Shown piece by piece: positions 5,943-13,069 of a stretch of DNA of 54,605 nucleotides. A model generated the notes under the pieces. That model worked only from the letters and a program-made list of their open reading frames with translations. It was not told where the DNA came from and made no database searches. Source of the stretch: a virus. The position numbers and the translations under genes were made by a program. Every line of letters starts with the position of its first letter. Within the stretch, counting starts at the first letter, position 1. The stretch covers positions 64,001-118,605 of the IMG/VR virus record IMGVR_UViG_3300040801_004428. One strand, given 5' to 3'.

Positions 5943-8543
5943 TTAACCAAAACTTACATCGAAGATCGATCTATCACTTGCTAATGAGCCAATTTTTCTC
6001 CGCTTAATGGAGACGGTGACTCTTTCGAGGGTCATAACCGGGATGTAGTGCACATCCACGCCGATATCTCCCTCCTCTAGGTCGAAATCAGGGTTGTTAT
6101 CTCTACTACAGATGACTCTATAAGCCCGGTCAGGAGATGAGCCGTATAATGCTCCTCCTCTCCATAGCCTATACATAATGTCCTCCCCACCAGAACGAAT
6201 CCGGCGGAACACATCATCCGCAGTATCAATCTCCTCAAAGATGATAGAATCAAACGCCCCTTGGAAGGAGTTGACGATAACCGACCGGATGATCGCCGTA
6301 TTCATCCACTTCCACAATGTGCCTTGTTGCCGGCGCGAGACAGTACTCGCAGACCAGAAAACAGGCCCATAGTCTGGCAAATACCGACCGGCATTCAACC
6401 CTAAGGGGTTGGACGCTTCCTGATGTTGGCGGGTAATTTCCACATTAGGTTTCGTCACCCCCGCAATTGGGAACTGCGCACCGGCGGGTGGTCGCTGAAA
6501 GCCCTCCGACCGGTAGATTTTCAACCCAATGCCGGCTCTAAACGCCGATGCGGGTACATCATACCCTTCGAAGTCCACCCAGTAGGGGAATTCATAACTT
6601 GCGTACCCTGCCGGCGAGGTGTACATCAACCCGTCGCGCATAAAATCGGCGTGGGTTTTACAATTCCAGGGTACTTCTCTCGATTGGGCCGACAACATGC
6701 CGGGGATATACACCGACCGTTTGATGTTACCCGCGCGGAGGTTTTTCTCAATCCAGAGTTCATAATACGAGATGGGAATGTCCACATCGAGGTTCAACCT
6801 CTGCTGGGTGGGAGTAAACAATGTGGAGGTAGGCATAAACGAGCGCTTCACCCAATTGAGAGCTCCTCCATTAAGGACGATCTGCCCTTGGAAGAGATAC
6901 TCAAAGTCAGCGGCTAACGATCCGTTTGTGATAACCCCTGGAGTATCAACCCCAGTGTTGGTTATACTCGCATTTGCGAACCCTCCCCCAAGAGGTTGGG
7001 TAACCAAGATATCACCCGCACTATCTTCGATGGTCACCGGGTTGTCGCCAAAATTAGCGAGCAGTCGCCCGGCGATGGAGACCATCAATTCGGATTGAGT
7101 AGGCGCCACGGTGAATGTATCCGCAATGGTGCGAGTTACATCGTTGATTGTTACATCAAAGCTGTAGGCTTCTAAATCGGCGAGGGCCCCATTCACGGGT
7201 AGTACTAGTGTACTAGCCACGGCTGGAGTGCCCGGCGTGTTTTCAACCAAAGTTTTGAGTGGACCCACCAATGTTCCACCAGTCACCAGTGCGGCAACAT
7301 CTAGAGGGGTCGACAAAGGCGTGTAGTCCGCCACAACTCCGTAGAGTTGCCCTTCATGGGTGATCAACCGCCCAGCGTCGAGCTGCACACCCGCGCGTGG
7401 TACACTAACGTTTGCAAAATCAACCGGCAGATCAATCGCCGACATTGCGGTGGTTGTCATAGGCAGGCCGGAGTTGTTATACGCGGGTTCGTAGAAATCT
7501 TGGGTTTCATATACAAACACAGGCTTATTCTGCGTGGGATCAGGATCCGCGGTGTATACACCCTCCTCGATTCTAAACATCTCGAGTTGGTATTGCTCCG
7601 CGATCATACGCCCATCGCGCGGGCCTGCATCGATGAGTGCAAACCAATTGTAGTACTCACGCCGAGCGAGGTTCTCCAACCCCATGCCAACAATCTGCCG
7701 ATCTGCGGGGTTGTATTTTGCAAATGCAGCAGGTGCCATCAACCAACCTGGGCGGTGGATCGAAGGGTCTAGTGAGTTGTCAAAGGAGTATACGTAATCT
7801 TTTGGCGCAATAGTGGGGAAGTCATTCCCTGCGTCATCGGATGCTAAGATGGGTGATACAGCTCCACCGTGAAGATCCCCAAGTACGAGATCAGAGGCGA
7901 TTTCAACCAGTAAAGGTTGGTCCACCTGACGGGGGTATAGCTCAATCTCGGAGGAACCCTCCTCGTATCGTACATACACAAAGGAGGAAATCGGCCCGTC
8001 TTGGAGAATCTCATCAATGATGCGATTAGCCGCGCCTTCGAGGGTAGATCCAGCATCAACTACGACCCCAATATGTTCCTGCTGTCCAAGTTCGTCGTAA
8101 TCAACACGGCCGAGGGGGAAGCCATTTAGCGTTATTTCATACGCATAAACAGTTTCAAAATCACCGTTGGTGTCTTGAACTTCTTTGGCCATCGGTTGGG
8201 CGAGGGTGATCTTTGTTCCGGGTGCCGGCTTTACGCGGATTACGAAGAATGGTACAGAACCCGCATTGCGGAAGAACCCTTTGACGGAGTTGTACGATAC
8301 GAGTGCCGGACCCGCGGCTGGGACAGTCCCACCGAGGCGTTCTTTATAGTCTTCTAGACTCGTGATTTGGATAGGCGTATTGTAGGGGAGACCAACCGCG
8401 GGGTTGATACTCACATCGTCGTCGCACTCGACGAACATATACGCGGAGGAGAATGGAATAATAGAGATTTGCAAATCTGAGCTTGCATTCTCTACGACGT
8501 AGGTGCCTGGTGCGCCGTACGATACATTTGCTAATGATGCCAT
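5943..8543 (-). CDS. Contractile tail sheath protein
   Basis: An 866-aa protein. The N-terminus has the sheath start pattern (MASLANVSYGAPGTYVVE, then strands ending in VECDDD). The C-terminal 150 residues carry the conserved sheath core: WKWMNTAIIRSVIVNS, FQGAFDSIIFEE, GGALYGSSPDRAYRVICSRDNN and GVDVHYIPVMTLERVTVSI. The middle (about 200-600) is a large insertion with beta-rich repeats, making it longer than the T4 gp18-type sheath. Ribosome-binding site CGGAG before ATG 8543, late-type box upstream, and a strong terminator after it indicate a monocistronic late unit. Confidence 0.92.
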   Translation of the reverse strand: MASLANVSYGAPGTYVVENASSDLQISIIPFSSAYMFVECDDDVSINPAVGLPYNTPIQITSLEDYKERLGGTVPAAGPALVSYNSVKGFFRNAGSVPFFVIRVKPAPGTKITLAQPMAKEVQDTNGDFETVYAYEITLNGFPLGRVDYDELGQQEHIGVVVDAGSTLEGAANRIIDEILQDGPISSFVYVRYEEGSSEIELYPRQVDQPLLVEIASDLVLGDLHGGAVSPILASDDAGNDFPTIAPKDYVYSFDNSLDPSIHRPGWLMAPAAFAKYNPADRQIVGMGLENLARREYYNWFALIDAGPRDGRMIAEQYQLEMFRIEEGVYTADPDPTQNKPVFVYETQDFYEPAYNNSGLPMTTTAMSAIDLPVDFANVSVPRAGVQLDAGRLITHEGQLYGVVADYTPLSTPLDVAALVTGGTLVGPLKTLVENTPGTPAVASTLVLPVNGALADLEAYSFDVTINDVTRTIADTFTVAPTQSELMVSIAGRLLANFGDNPVTIEDSAGDILVTQPLGGGFANASITNTGVDTPGVITNGSLAADFEYLFQGQIVLNGGALNWVKRSFMPTSTLFTPTQQRLNLDVDIPISYYELWIEKNLRAGNIKRSVYIPGMLSAQSREVPWNCKTHADFMRDGLMYTSPAGYASYEFPYWVDFEGYDVPASAFRAGIGLKIYRSEGFQRPPAGAQFPIAGVTKPNVEITRQHQEASNPLGLNAGRYLPDYGPVFWSASTVSRRQQGTLWKWMNTAIIRSVIVNSFQGAFDSIIFEEIDTADDVFRRIRSGGEDIMYRLWRGGALYGSSPDRAYRVICSRDNNPDFDLEEGDIGVDVHYIPVMTLERVTVSIKRRKIGSLASDRSIFDVSFG

Positions 8544-8582
8544 GAAGTGAATACTCCGTATTTTTTCTTTCTAACTGGGGAG

Positions 8583-8589
8583 TATTACC
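8583..8589 (-). promoter_or_regulatory. Late-type GGTAATA box of the sheath gene
   Basis: Minus strand GGGGTAATACTCCCC, 39 nt before ATG 8543, at the very end of the upstream 276-aa gene. Confidence 0.6.
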
Positions 8590-9415
8590 CCCAGGTTTCA
8601 AGTGCACCAGTGCAGCGTTGCCAGTATTTGTAGTAGTTGCATTCAGCTGTGCTGAATTTTAGCTCGGCGAGATCCTCCTCGGGATCGTATAACGCTAGCA
8701 TAATGTTGTCATGGCAACTTACAAATGTAAGTTGTGTGATCATTTGCGGTTTCTCGTAACCACACCAGTCACCGTTGAAGTCATGCTCCACATAGTGGAC
8801 TGGTTTTGGCGCGTATCGATACACGGTAATTTCCGTGCTCGAATCAAACTGGAGCCGAAACTCCCCATCACCTAGGGAGTGAATCCCTCGGATCTTAAAC
8901 GCCCCGCTGTGGTCCATGTAGACCAGGACAGGGTGGAACTGCTCCTGGTTTTCCCCTTGAGTGAAGCTCTGACTGAACTCACACAGGCCGAGCCAGTTTG
9001 TCGTTTCCGTTACGGCGGGTTCAAAACTTTCGTAGAAAAAGCTCTTGCCGTTTGCAGTGCGGCGTTCTGTAATTTCCCACTTGGTCTCTGAAAATAGCCG
9101 CTCCTCAATCGGGCGCATTTCCTCCAGCGCCGATTGGAAATCTTCGTATTCGTGCCCTTCACGGGGAGTGTACGCGACTACCGCCTGATAATCGGCCTTG
9201 TCGTACGCCCTTGTGGGGTTTTGCGTCAATAGCAGGATTGGGCCCCTGCTTCCTGCGTTTCTGCACAGGTATGTTTGTATACCCGGTTTGATACCGCAGG
9301 TATCGACAAGCAGTACGGGTTCGTACGCGAATTGGAGGGTACCATGTCCCTCCCATGCGACGTCAGCGGAAATAACATTCGTTCCTTCGTAGCGTTGGTG
9401 GTACAATGTGACCAT
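8585..9415 (-). CDS. Hypothetical protein (276 aa)
   Basis: ATG 9415 with AAGGAGAAATCTC upstream and a linker before it. It is soluble, beta-rich and aromatic, with no recognised domain. It is the first gene of the small-gene bank left of the sulfotransferase-like gene, and its stop lies within the sheath promoter region. Confidence 0.7.
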   Translation of the reverse strand: MVTLYHQRYEGTNVISADVAWEGHGTLQFAYEPVLLVDTCGIKPGIQTYLCRNAGSRGPILLLTQNPTRAYDKADYQAVVAYTPREGHEYEDFQSALEEMRPIEERLFSETKWEITERRTANGKSFFYESFEPAVTETTNWLGLCEFSQSFTQGENQEQFHPVLVYMDHSGAFKIRGIHSLGDGEFRLQFDSSTEITVYRYAPKPVHYVEHDFNGDWCGYEKPQMITQLTFVSCHDNIMLALYDPEEDLAELKFSTAECNYYKYWQRCTGALETWG

Positions 9416-9430
9416 GAGATTTCTCCTTAA

Positions 9431-9459
9431 TTAGGTTTTTTTCTTTTTTACATACTCCC
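9431..9459 (-). promoter_or_regulatory. Early-type linker variant before 9415 gene
   Basis: Minus strand: GGGAGTATGTAAAAAAG-AAAAAAACCTAATT. The core is GTATGTAA rather than GTACGTGA. It is immediately preceded by the repeat stem-loop at 9460-9485. Confidence 0.5.
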
Positions 9460-9580
9460 AGTCCGGGGTAGGACTCGGAGAATAGAAAAAGTTCAAAAAA
9501 TACTACTAATTTTATTTTTTATACATTGTGGTTCTCCTAGCTGGGGGTAGAACCCCGGAGAATAGAAAAAGTTCAAAAAA
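9460..9580. repeat. Two stem-loop repeat copies upstream of sulfotransferase-like gene
   Basis: Plus strand copy 1 (about 9460-9515): stem AGTCC/GGACT around GGGGTA, then GGAGAATAGAAAAAGTTC and an A-run. Copy 2 (about 9536-9580): a different stem (GGGG/CCCC around GTAGAA) followed by the same GGAGAATAGAAAAAGTTC and A-run. The stem sequence changes while pairing and downstream sequence are kept, which suggests a conserved RNA element. A third copy is at 12463-12520. No gene is seen between 9416 and 9598. Confidence 0.7.
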
Positions 9581-9586
9581 CACTTG

Positions 9587-9592
9587 TATAAT
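9587..9592 (+). promoter_or_regulatory. -10-like TATAAT of sulfotransferase-like gene
   Basis: CTTGTATAATAAGA: an extended -10 (TG-TATAAT) ending 6 nt before ATG 9599, with no convincing -35 at 17 bp. Confidence 0.45.
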
Positions 9593-9598
9593 AAGAAT

Positions 9599-10261
9599 AT
9601 GAAAAAAATCCTCATTCTATCACACATGCGAGCCGGCTCGTCATTGTTGCAAAACCTAATTGTTAGTAATACAAACACAAAACTCTGGTCAAGAGGGGAG
9701 AGTAACGACACTTATCCTCCAACTCGGCCGAGGGTCATTTCCAATATGATGAAAAAACACCGATATGATGGATATATCGACAACGTACTCCATAATGATA
9801 TTATGGTAAACTTAGAACCCGATATGTTGCCAATCATCCTGGTTAGAAACCCTCTAGATTCACTCAACAGCATGTTGAATATCTTCGGAGATAAGGGAGT
9901 CTCTAATGGGAGAATCTCCGGGTTGGAGCAATACACCCGGTATTATGAAACCCGACTGGAGAAACTCTTCGGGTATGTGCACAAACGCGCGGCGTTGTTA
10001 ACTTACGAGGGGATAACCCGCGGTTGGAGCTCTACCTCTCAGTATTTGAGCAAATACTTAGACATGCCTATAAAAAATAGCCCTGTTTATACTCCCCAAC
10101 CGTGGGTCGGCTCTCGCGGCGACAAAGGCAAGTGGATAAAAACAGGGCAGATTCAACTAAACCGAGGGGAGGTTAGAAACTGGGTGGAAGTTCCCCCTAG
10201 ATTGGAACAATCCTACGCGCGGTTTATGCGCCATGGAATGAGTCCAAATCATATGCGGTAA
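9599..10261 (+). CDS. Sulfotransferase-like protein
   Basis: A 220-aa protein. Residues 1-20 hold a strand plus 5'-phosphosulfate loop, ILILSHMRAGSSLLQNLI, and about residue 82 onward holds IILVRNPLDSLNSML, the 3'-phosphate-binding RNP-S pattern of sulfotransferases using PAPS. It is short for the family but has both PAPS motifs. It is an isolated rightward gene among leftward ones and overlaps its convergent neighbour by 38 nt. TATAAT at 9587-9592 lies only 7 nt before the ATG, so the transcript may be leaderless. Substrate unknown; a surface glycan is possible. A generic P-loop NTPase is a less likely alternative. Confidence 0.7.
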   Translation: MKKILILSHMRAGSSLLQNLIVSNTNTKLWSRGESNDTYPPTRPRVISNMMKKHRYDGYIDNVLHNDIMVNLEPDMLPIILVRNPLDSLNSMLNIFGDKGVSNGRISGLEQYTRYYETRLEKLFGYVHKRAALLTYEGITRGWSSTSQYLSKYLDMPIKNSPVYTPQPWVGSRGDKGKWIKTGQIQLNRGEVRNWVEVPPRLEQSYARFMRHGMSPNHMR

Positions 10262-10592
10262 CTTCCAAAACGAGGTAGTTCCCATAAGATGGGTGGGAGG
10301 TTGGAACTGTTAACCTATACCAGGGGTGCTCTGGTGCGATTGATAGATGCAATATGCCGTCCTTAAGCACTGTAGCAATTCCCATCCGGTTTAGTAGCAT
10401 CATCAAGCTCTGCGGGCGGTAATCGTTACAACATACTGTTGAGTACAAATCTTCATTGATTGGATCAATTACATTGAGGCCTGTCAGTATGCCGAGTGGG
10501 TAGTCAAATTCGGAAGCACCCGTGTATAGGTGAAATCGCTGCGAGGCAATAATTCGATCTTCGTAAGGTAATTGGTGGATTTTTAGCAACAT
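10224..10592 (-). CDS. Hypothetical protein (122 aa), tandem paralogue 2
   Basis: Start ATG 10592 with AGAGGAA. It shares with the 121-aa upstream gene the blocks YTGxSE, then GIL, then HPWY, then HPxY and a final L-D-x(2-3)-F/L segment, so the two are diverged tandem duplicates. There is no known domain. Its end overlaps the sulfotransferase-like gene by 38 nt. An extended -10 (GGTATAAT) lies 27 nt upstream. Confidence 0.7.
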   Translation of the reverse strand: MLLKIHQLPYEDRIIASQRFHLYTGASEFDYPLGILTGLNVIDPINEDLYSTVCCNDYRPQSLMMLLNRMGIATVLKDGILHLSIAPEHPWYRLTVPTSHPSYGNYLVLEVTAYDLDSFHGA

Positions 10593-10619
10593 AGGTTGGG
10601 TTCCTCTAGATTTGATTTA

Positions 10620-10647
10620 ATTATACCAGTTTACGTACACCATTGCA
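10620..10647 (-). promoter_or_regulatory. Linker with a canonical -10 (TATAAT)
   Basis: Minus strand: CAATGGTGTACGTAAACTGGTATAATTAAATC. The usual linker core is followed by an extended -10 TGGTATAAT. This is one of two places where the linker class meets a recognisable sigma70-type -10. Confidence 0.6.
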
Positions 10648-10996
10648 GGTTGTCAAAGTAGATCTTCAACTCTCTAATCCGCTTGTAATTAGGGTGGTAA
10701 ATCCCCACCGCTTTCTTGTACCACGGGTGCGACATTGGCACCTGTAGTACACCTTGTTCATAGTGAATTTCCTCAATCTGGCCTAACATCAATCCTAGTT
10801 GTTTTGGATTTGATGTGAGACCCACAGCATGGACCGTTAGGTCTCGCGCCACGTCCCCTTTAAGTAGGATCCCATGATAGGGACTTAACGGTAGGTGGGT
10901 CTTTGGCTCACTTTCACCGGTGTAGATTTTATACCGGCGGGCAGCCCAAGCTAACTCGGAAGGAGATAGTACATCCTCCCAGGGGGTAATTATCAT
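10631..10996 (-). CDS. Hypothetical protein (121 aa), tandem paralogue 1
   Basis: ATG 10996 (MIITPWEDV) follows the stop of the upstream gene with an AGGAG 12-15 nt away. It is a paralogue of the 122-aa downstream gene (YTGESE, HGIL, SHPWY, YHPNY). It ends LQWCT, with its stop inside the linker, typical of this gene class. The function is unknown. Confidence 0.7.
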   Translation of the reverse strand: MIITPWEDVLSPSELAWAARRYKIYTGESEPKTHLPLSPYHGILLKGDVARDLTVHAVGLTSNPKQLGLMLGQIEEIHYEQGVLQVPMSHPWYKKAVGIYHPNYKRIRELKIYFDNLQWCT

Positions 10997-10998
10997 GC

Positions 10999-11493
10999 TC
11001 AAATTCTCACTCCTCTAAAAGCGTGGAAATCTACCCTAAGTCTTCCATCTAGGTAGACTATGGCGTAGACGTTGTTAGTCCGTTCTCGTTCAAATACCAC
11101 ATCAATTCCTAAATCCACGCAGAACTGGAACGATTCTTCACTTCTCACAACGTTAAATTGGCCCTTAGATTGCAGCATATTATCTGCATTTCCTGGATTC
11201 TTCAATGATCCCTTAACGCAGACAATCTGCAAGGTTTGGTCATGCTTTGCGTAGCGCAACACACGCTGGAATTTAGCCGAGGTGCTGGCTTTAGTGACAA
11301 ACCAATCCGGATCCAAAGACATGAGTCTTTGTACCTGATCCATAAGGTTCCTCGGCATTAAGTTTAACGTCGCCGCTAAGGTTGCGACTGCATCAACCTC
11401 GGCTATCCAAGCTTGTTTGTGTTCTAGTAAGTCCTCGTCGGACATGATTTCAAACACGGCCACTTGGGTGGTGGTGTCAATTAATACGTTCAT
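10999..11493 (-). CDS. Hypothetical protein (164 aa)
   Basis: ATG 11493, AAGGAG upstream, preceded by a stem-loop and linker. The N-terminal half is helical and the C-terminal half beta-rich. No domain is recognised. It forms a two-gene unit with the 121-aa gene, whose ATG lies 2 nt after its stop. Confidence 0.7.
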   Translation of the reverse strand: MNVLIDTTTQVAVFEIMSDEDLLEHKQAWIAEVDAVATLAATLNLMPRNLMDQVQRLMSLDPDWFVTKASTSAKFQRVLRYAKHDQTLQIVCVKGSLKNPGNADNMLQSKGQFNVVRSEESFQFCVDLGIDVVFERERTNNVYAIVYLDGRLRVDFHAFRGVRI

Positions 11494-11508
11494 GACTGTC
11501 TCCTTGTT

Positions 11509-11539
11509 TAGGTTTTTTTCTTTTCACGTACACCAGTGG
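11509..11539 (-). promoter_or_regulatory. Early-type linker before 11493 gene
   Basis: Minus strand: CCACTGGTGTACGTGAAAAG-AAAAAAACC, the fullest form of the linker. The stem-loop at 11546-11565 is immediately upstream. Confidence 0.6.
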
Positions 11540-11565
11540 CGCGTAGGGGAGGTTTTACCCTCCCC
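11521..11565 (-). repeat. Stem-loop plus linker cassette, copy 1
   Basis: 45 nt identical to 11816-11860. It contains a perfect 7-bp stem GGGGAGG/CCTCCCC (11546-11565) and the CGCGCCACTGGTGTACGTGAAAA linker core. The stem follows the stop of the 71-aa gene and precedes the next gene's leader. It may end one transcript and start the next. Confidence 0.75.
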
Positions 11566-11572
11566 GTTGATA

Positions 11573-11788
11573 TTAGCCTACCAGGAAGTCATAAGCTTCT
11601 TGGTGGCTTCGTAGCGTCTGGCCCGTTGAGGTCATGTACGCCACACTGTGCTTTACCTTAGTGACGTACCGACCCCCTACTTGCCAAGTTTCAACCCCCG
11701 TATTTAACTGTGTCTTGGGGGAAATGAACGAGTACTGATGTTCTGTTCCGCTTTCGCCAAGTAGTTGCGTGAGATTCAATGTTGTCAT
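11573..11788 (-). CDS. Small hypothetical protein (71 aa)
   Basis: ATG 11788 after TTGGAAG. Soluble, no known domain. It is flanked on both sides by identical stem-loop/linker cassettes, as expected for an exchangeable gene cassette. Confidence 0.65.
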   Translation of the reverse strand: MTTLNLTQLLGESGTEHQYSFISPKTQLNTGVETWQVGGRYVTKVKHSVAYMTSTGQTLRSHQEAYDFLVG

Positions 11789-11802
11789 AATAGTCTTCCA
11801 AT

Positions 11803-11834
11803 TAGTTCTTTTTCTTTTTCACGTACACCAGTGG
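11803..11834 (-). promoter_or_regulatory. Early-type linker before 11788 gene
   Basis: Minus strand: CACTGGTGTACGTGAAAAAG-AAAAAGAACTAATTGGAAG. Confidence 0.55.
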
Positions 11835-11860
11835 CGCGTAGGGGAGGTTTTACCCTCCCC
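11816..11860 (-). repeat. Stem-loop plus linker cassette, copy 2
   Basis: Identical over 45 nt to 11521-11565. The stem GGGGAGG/CCTCCCC is at 11841-11860. Confidence 0.75.
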
Positions 11861-11870
11861 TGTGTCGATG

Positions 11871-12089
11871 CTATAAAGGAAGACACTCATAAAATGTGTC
11901 TTCTTGTTTCGAGTACGCATACAACGTACCATATACGTCATTTGTGACCTTTGGATCATACCCTGCTTGTTGCAGGATACGAGCCGACCATTTGTTTGTG
12001 GTCATTGATTGGCCCTTAGAGGGCTTTTCAATAGCCACAAACCTATGTCCTGCCAAAACCATGTTTAGGTCTAATACGTGCATGTTCAT
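11871..12089 (-). CDS. Small hypothetical protein (72 aa)
   Basis: Start MNMHVLDLNM at 12089 with GGAGAC about 8 nt upstream. Soluble, no domain recognised. It has a linker upstream and a stem-loop cassette downstream. Confidence 0.65.
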   Translation of the reverse strand: MNMHVLDLNMVLAGHRFVAIEKPSKGQSMTTNKWSARILQQAGYDPKVTNDVYGTLYAYSKQEDTFYECLPL

Positions 12090-12100
12090 AGTAGTCTCCA

Positions 12101-12126
12101 GTACTTTTTTTCACGTACAACATTGA
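12101..12126 (-). promoter_or_regulatory. Early-type linker before 12089 gene
   Basis: Minus strand: CAATGTTGTACGTGA-AAAAAAGTACTGGAG. It immediately follows the structured stretch 12124-12207. Confidence 0.5.
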
Positions 12127-12207
12127 GGGCCGTATTCCCACTAGGAATACCGGGCGAGTCGGTGGGACGCTCAACGGCCCAACAGCCGGGCGTCTGAGGG
12201 CTTTTTT
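12124..12207 (-). ncRNA. Putative structured small RNA A
   Basis: About 85 nt on the minus strand lie between two linkers, with no start/ribosome-binding-site pair and a GC content clearly above the surroundings. Visible pairing: GTATTCC/GGAATAC (12132-12138 with 12144-12150), GGGCCGT/ACGGCCC (12174-12180 with 12127-12133), and GACGC/GCGTC (12190-12194 with 12166-12170). The linker at 12200-12227 sits where a promoter for it would be. That it is transcribed is inference. Confidence 0.5.
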
Positions 12208-12227
12208 TCTTTTCACGTACGCCAATG
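12200..12227 (-). promoter_or_regulatory. Early-type linker before RNA A
   Basis: Minus strand: CATTGGCGTACGTGAAAAG-AAAAAAAGCCC. It is followed by RNA A instead of a gene, which argues that the linker acts on transcription rather than only on translation. Confidence 0.5.
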
Positions 12228-12230
12228 AGC

Positions 12231-12264
12231 AGATAGGGTAGCCTCCTCCAAGACTACCCTATCT
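12231..12264. terminator. Strong stem-loop, possible terminator
   Basis: A perfect 11-bp stem AGATAGGGTAG/CTACCCTATCT with a 12-nt loop, between the 46-aa gene and RNA A. No clear T-run follows on the minus strand. Confidence 0.5.
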
Positions 12265-12283
12265 TAATTACTAATCGCTAGCT

Positions 12284-12424
12284 TCAGCTATTTTGCTTTG
12301 GTTGCTCCTTAAAGTGGTTGTATGCCTCCCTTTCAAAAGGGTGGCTTGGAGGTGGGCTATGAATGTCAATAAAGTTAGGGTCCTTTGGATCCGTAGAATA
12401 GGTTTTCCCTCTCTTATATTTCAT
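12284..12424 (-). CDS. Small basic hypothetical protein (46 aa)
   Basis: ATG 12424 with AAGGAG 8 nt upstream (MKYKRGKTYS...). Proline- and Lys-rich. It ends PKQNS; the 146-aa gene at 52933 ends EKQNS with nearly the same DNA around its stop, suggesting exchanged 3' ends. No domain. Confidence 0.6.
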   Translation of the reverse strand: MKYKRGKTYSTDPKDPNFIDIHSPPPSHPFEREAYNHFKEQPKQNS

Positions 12425-12440
12425 AAGATGTCTCCTTAGT

Positions 12441-12520
12441 AAGGTTTTTTTTCTTTTTACATACTCCCAGTCCGGGGTAGGACTCGGGGAATAGAAAAAG
12501 TTCAAAAAAATACTACTAAT
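12441..12520 (-). repeat. Third stem-loop repeat copy with linker variant
   Basis: Nearly identical to 9431-9515: A-rich leader, GTATGTAAAAAG core, stem AGTCC/GGACT, then (plus strand) GGGAATAGAAAAAGTTC, an A-run and TACTACTAATTTT. About 80 nt are shared, 3 kb apart. Confidence 0.75.
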
Positions 12521-13037
12521 TTTTCTTGTATACCAGCGAGAGCAAGCCTCTAGGTTTTGGCAGGTTAAATATAAAGTACTTGCTACTTCCGCTCATACCT
12601 ATAGAGGCATATTTAACCGCCTTTCTTATACCCACTGGTGGGTAAATACAAACCGTGAATTTGCACTTTCTTCCGTGCATTTCCACCGCAGCAGCAACTG
12701 GGGTTATCATCAATCCCGGCAATCGCTTCAAGGTGCTATGCTTTATCGTAACGGCGAATTGCCGGCGAGGGTCATCCATCCCAATCAGGTGGGTGACAGT
12801 TTTTATGTCATAGGCGATGTTATCTATTTCATAATCTCCTTCATCAACGCCCATATCATTAAGCTCATCCATTCGGCGAGCTTTATGATACTTCACCATA
12901 TGATTAACCACATGATCTTCTACGGCTAAACCAAACACGGCGTTATAATCCGTCGTGTTGGAATACTCCCTACGTCTTATCTCTAGCCACTGGTTTCTGT
13001 ACTCGTCAAGACCCGTCTCAAATTCAATCATTTCCAT
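12516..13037 (-). CDS. PD-(D/E)xK nuclease-like protein
   Basis: A 173-aa protein. Residues 36-50 (LAVEDHVVNHMVKYH) give an N-terminal helix with Glu40. Residues 66-80 (EGDYEIDNIAYDIKT) carry D68 followed by D77-I-K79, the beta-hairpin pattern of PD-(D/E)xK nucleases. A beta-rich tail ends LVYKKN. In phages this fold occurs in recombination, repair and host-DNA degradation enzymes. It lies opposite the promoter of the rightward tagged gene. The motif spacing fits, but the family is diverse. Confidence 0.5.
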   Translation of the reverse strand: MEMIEFETGLDEYRNQWLEIRRREYSNTTDYNAVFGLAVEDHVVNHMVKYHKARRMDELNDMGVDEGDYEIDNIAYDIKTVTHLIGMDDPRRQFAVTIKHSTLKRLPGLMITPVAAAVEMHGRKCKFTVCIYPPVGIRKAVKYASIGMSGSSKYFIFNLPKPRGLLSLVYKKN

Positions 13038-13044
13038 GGTAATA
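13038..13044 (+). promoter_or_regulatory. Late-type GGTAATA box
   Basis: CATGGTAATACTA on the plus strand, 25 nt before ATG 13070. It overlaps the start of the leftward nuclease-like gene. Confidence 0.55.
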
Positions 13045-13069
13045 CTATCTACTTGAATTTTTTTCTCCT

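Noticed and set aside
5711-5950. 79-aa leftward frame after the sheath gene
   Set aside because: It spans the terminator and two linkers; the 43-aa frame in the same stretch has a ribosome-binding site and coupled stop.
9599-10261. Integrase or insertion-sequence origin for the lone rightward gene
   Set aside because: No transposase motifs, terminal inverted repeats or target duplications are visible; the flanking repeats are RNA hairpins also found elsewhere.
12043-12225. 60-aa leftward frame over RNA A
   Set aside because: It is a translation of two linkers and the structured stretch, with no ribosome-binding site.
9460-12520. CRISPR-like array from the repeated hairpins
   Set aside because: Only three copies, irregular spacing of tens of bases to 3 kb, no spacers.
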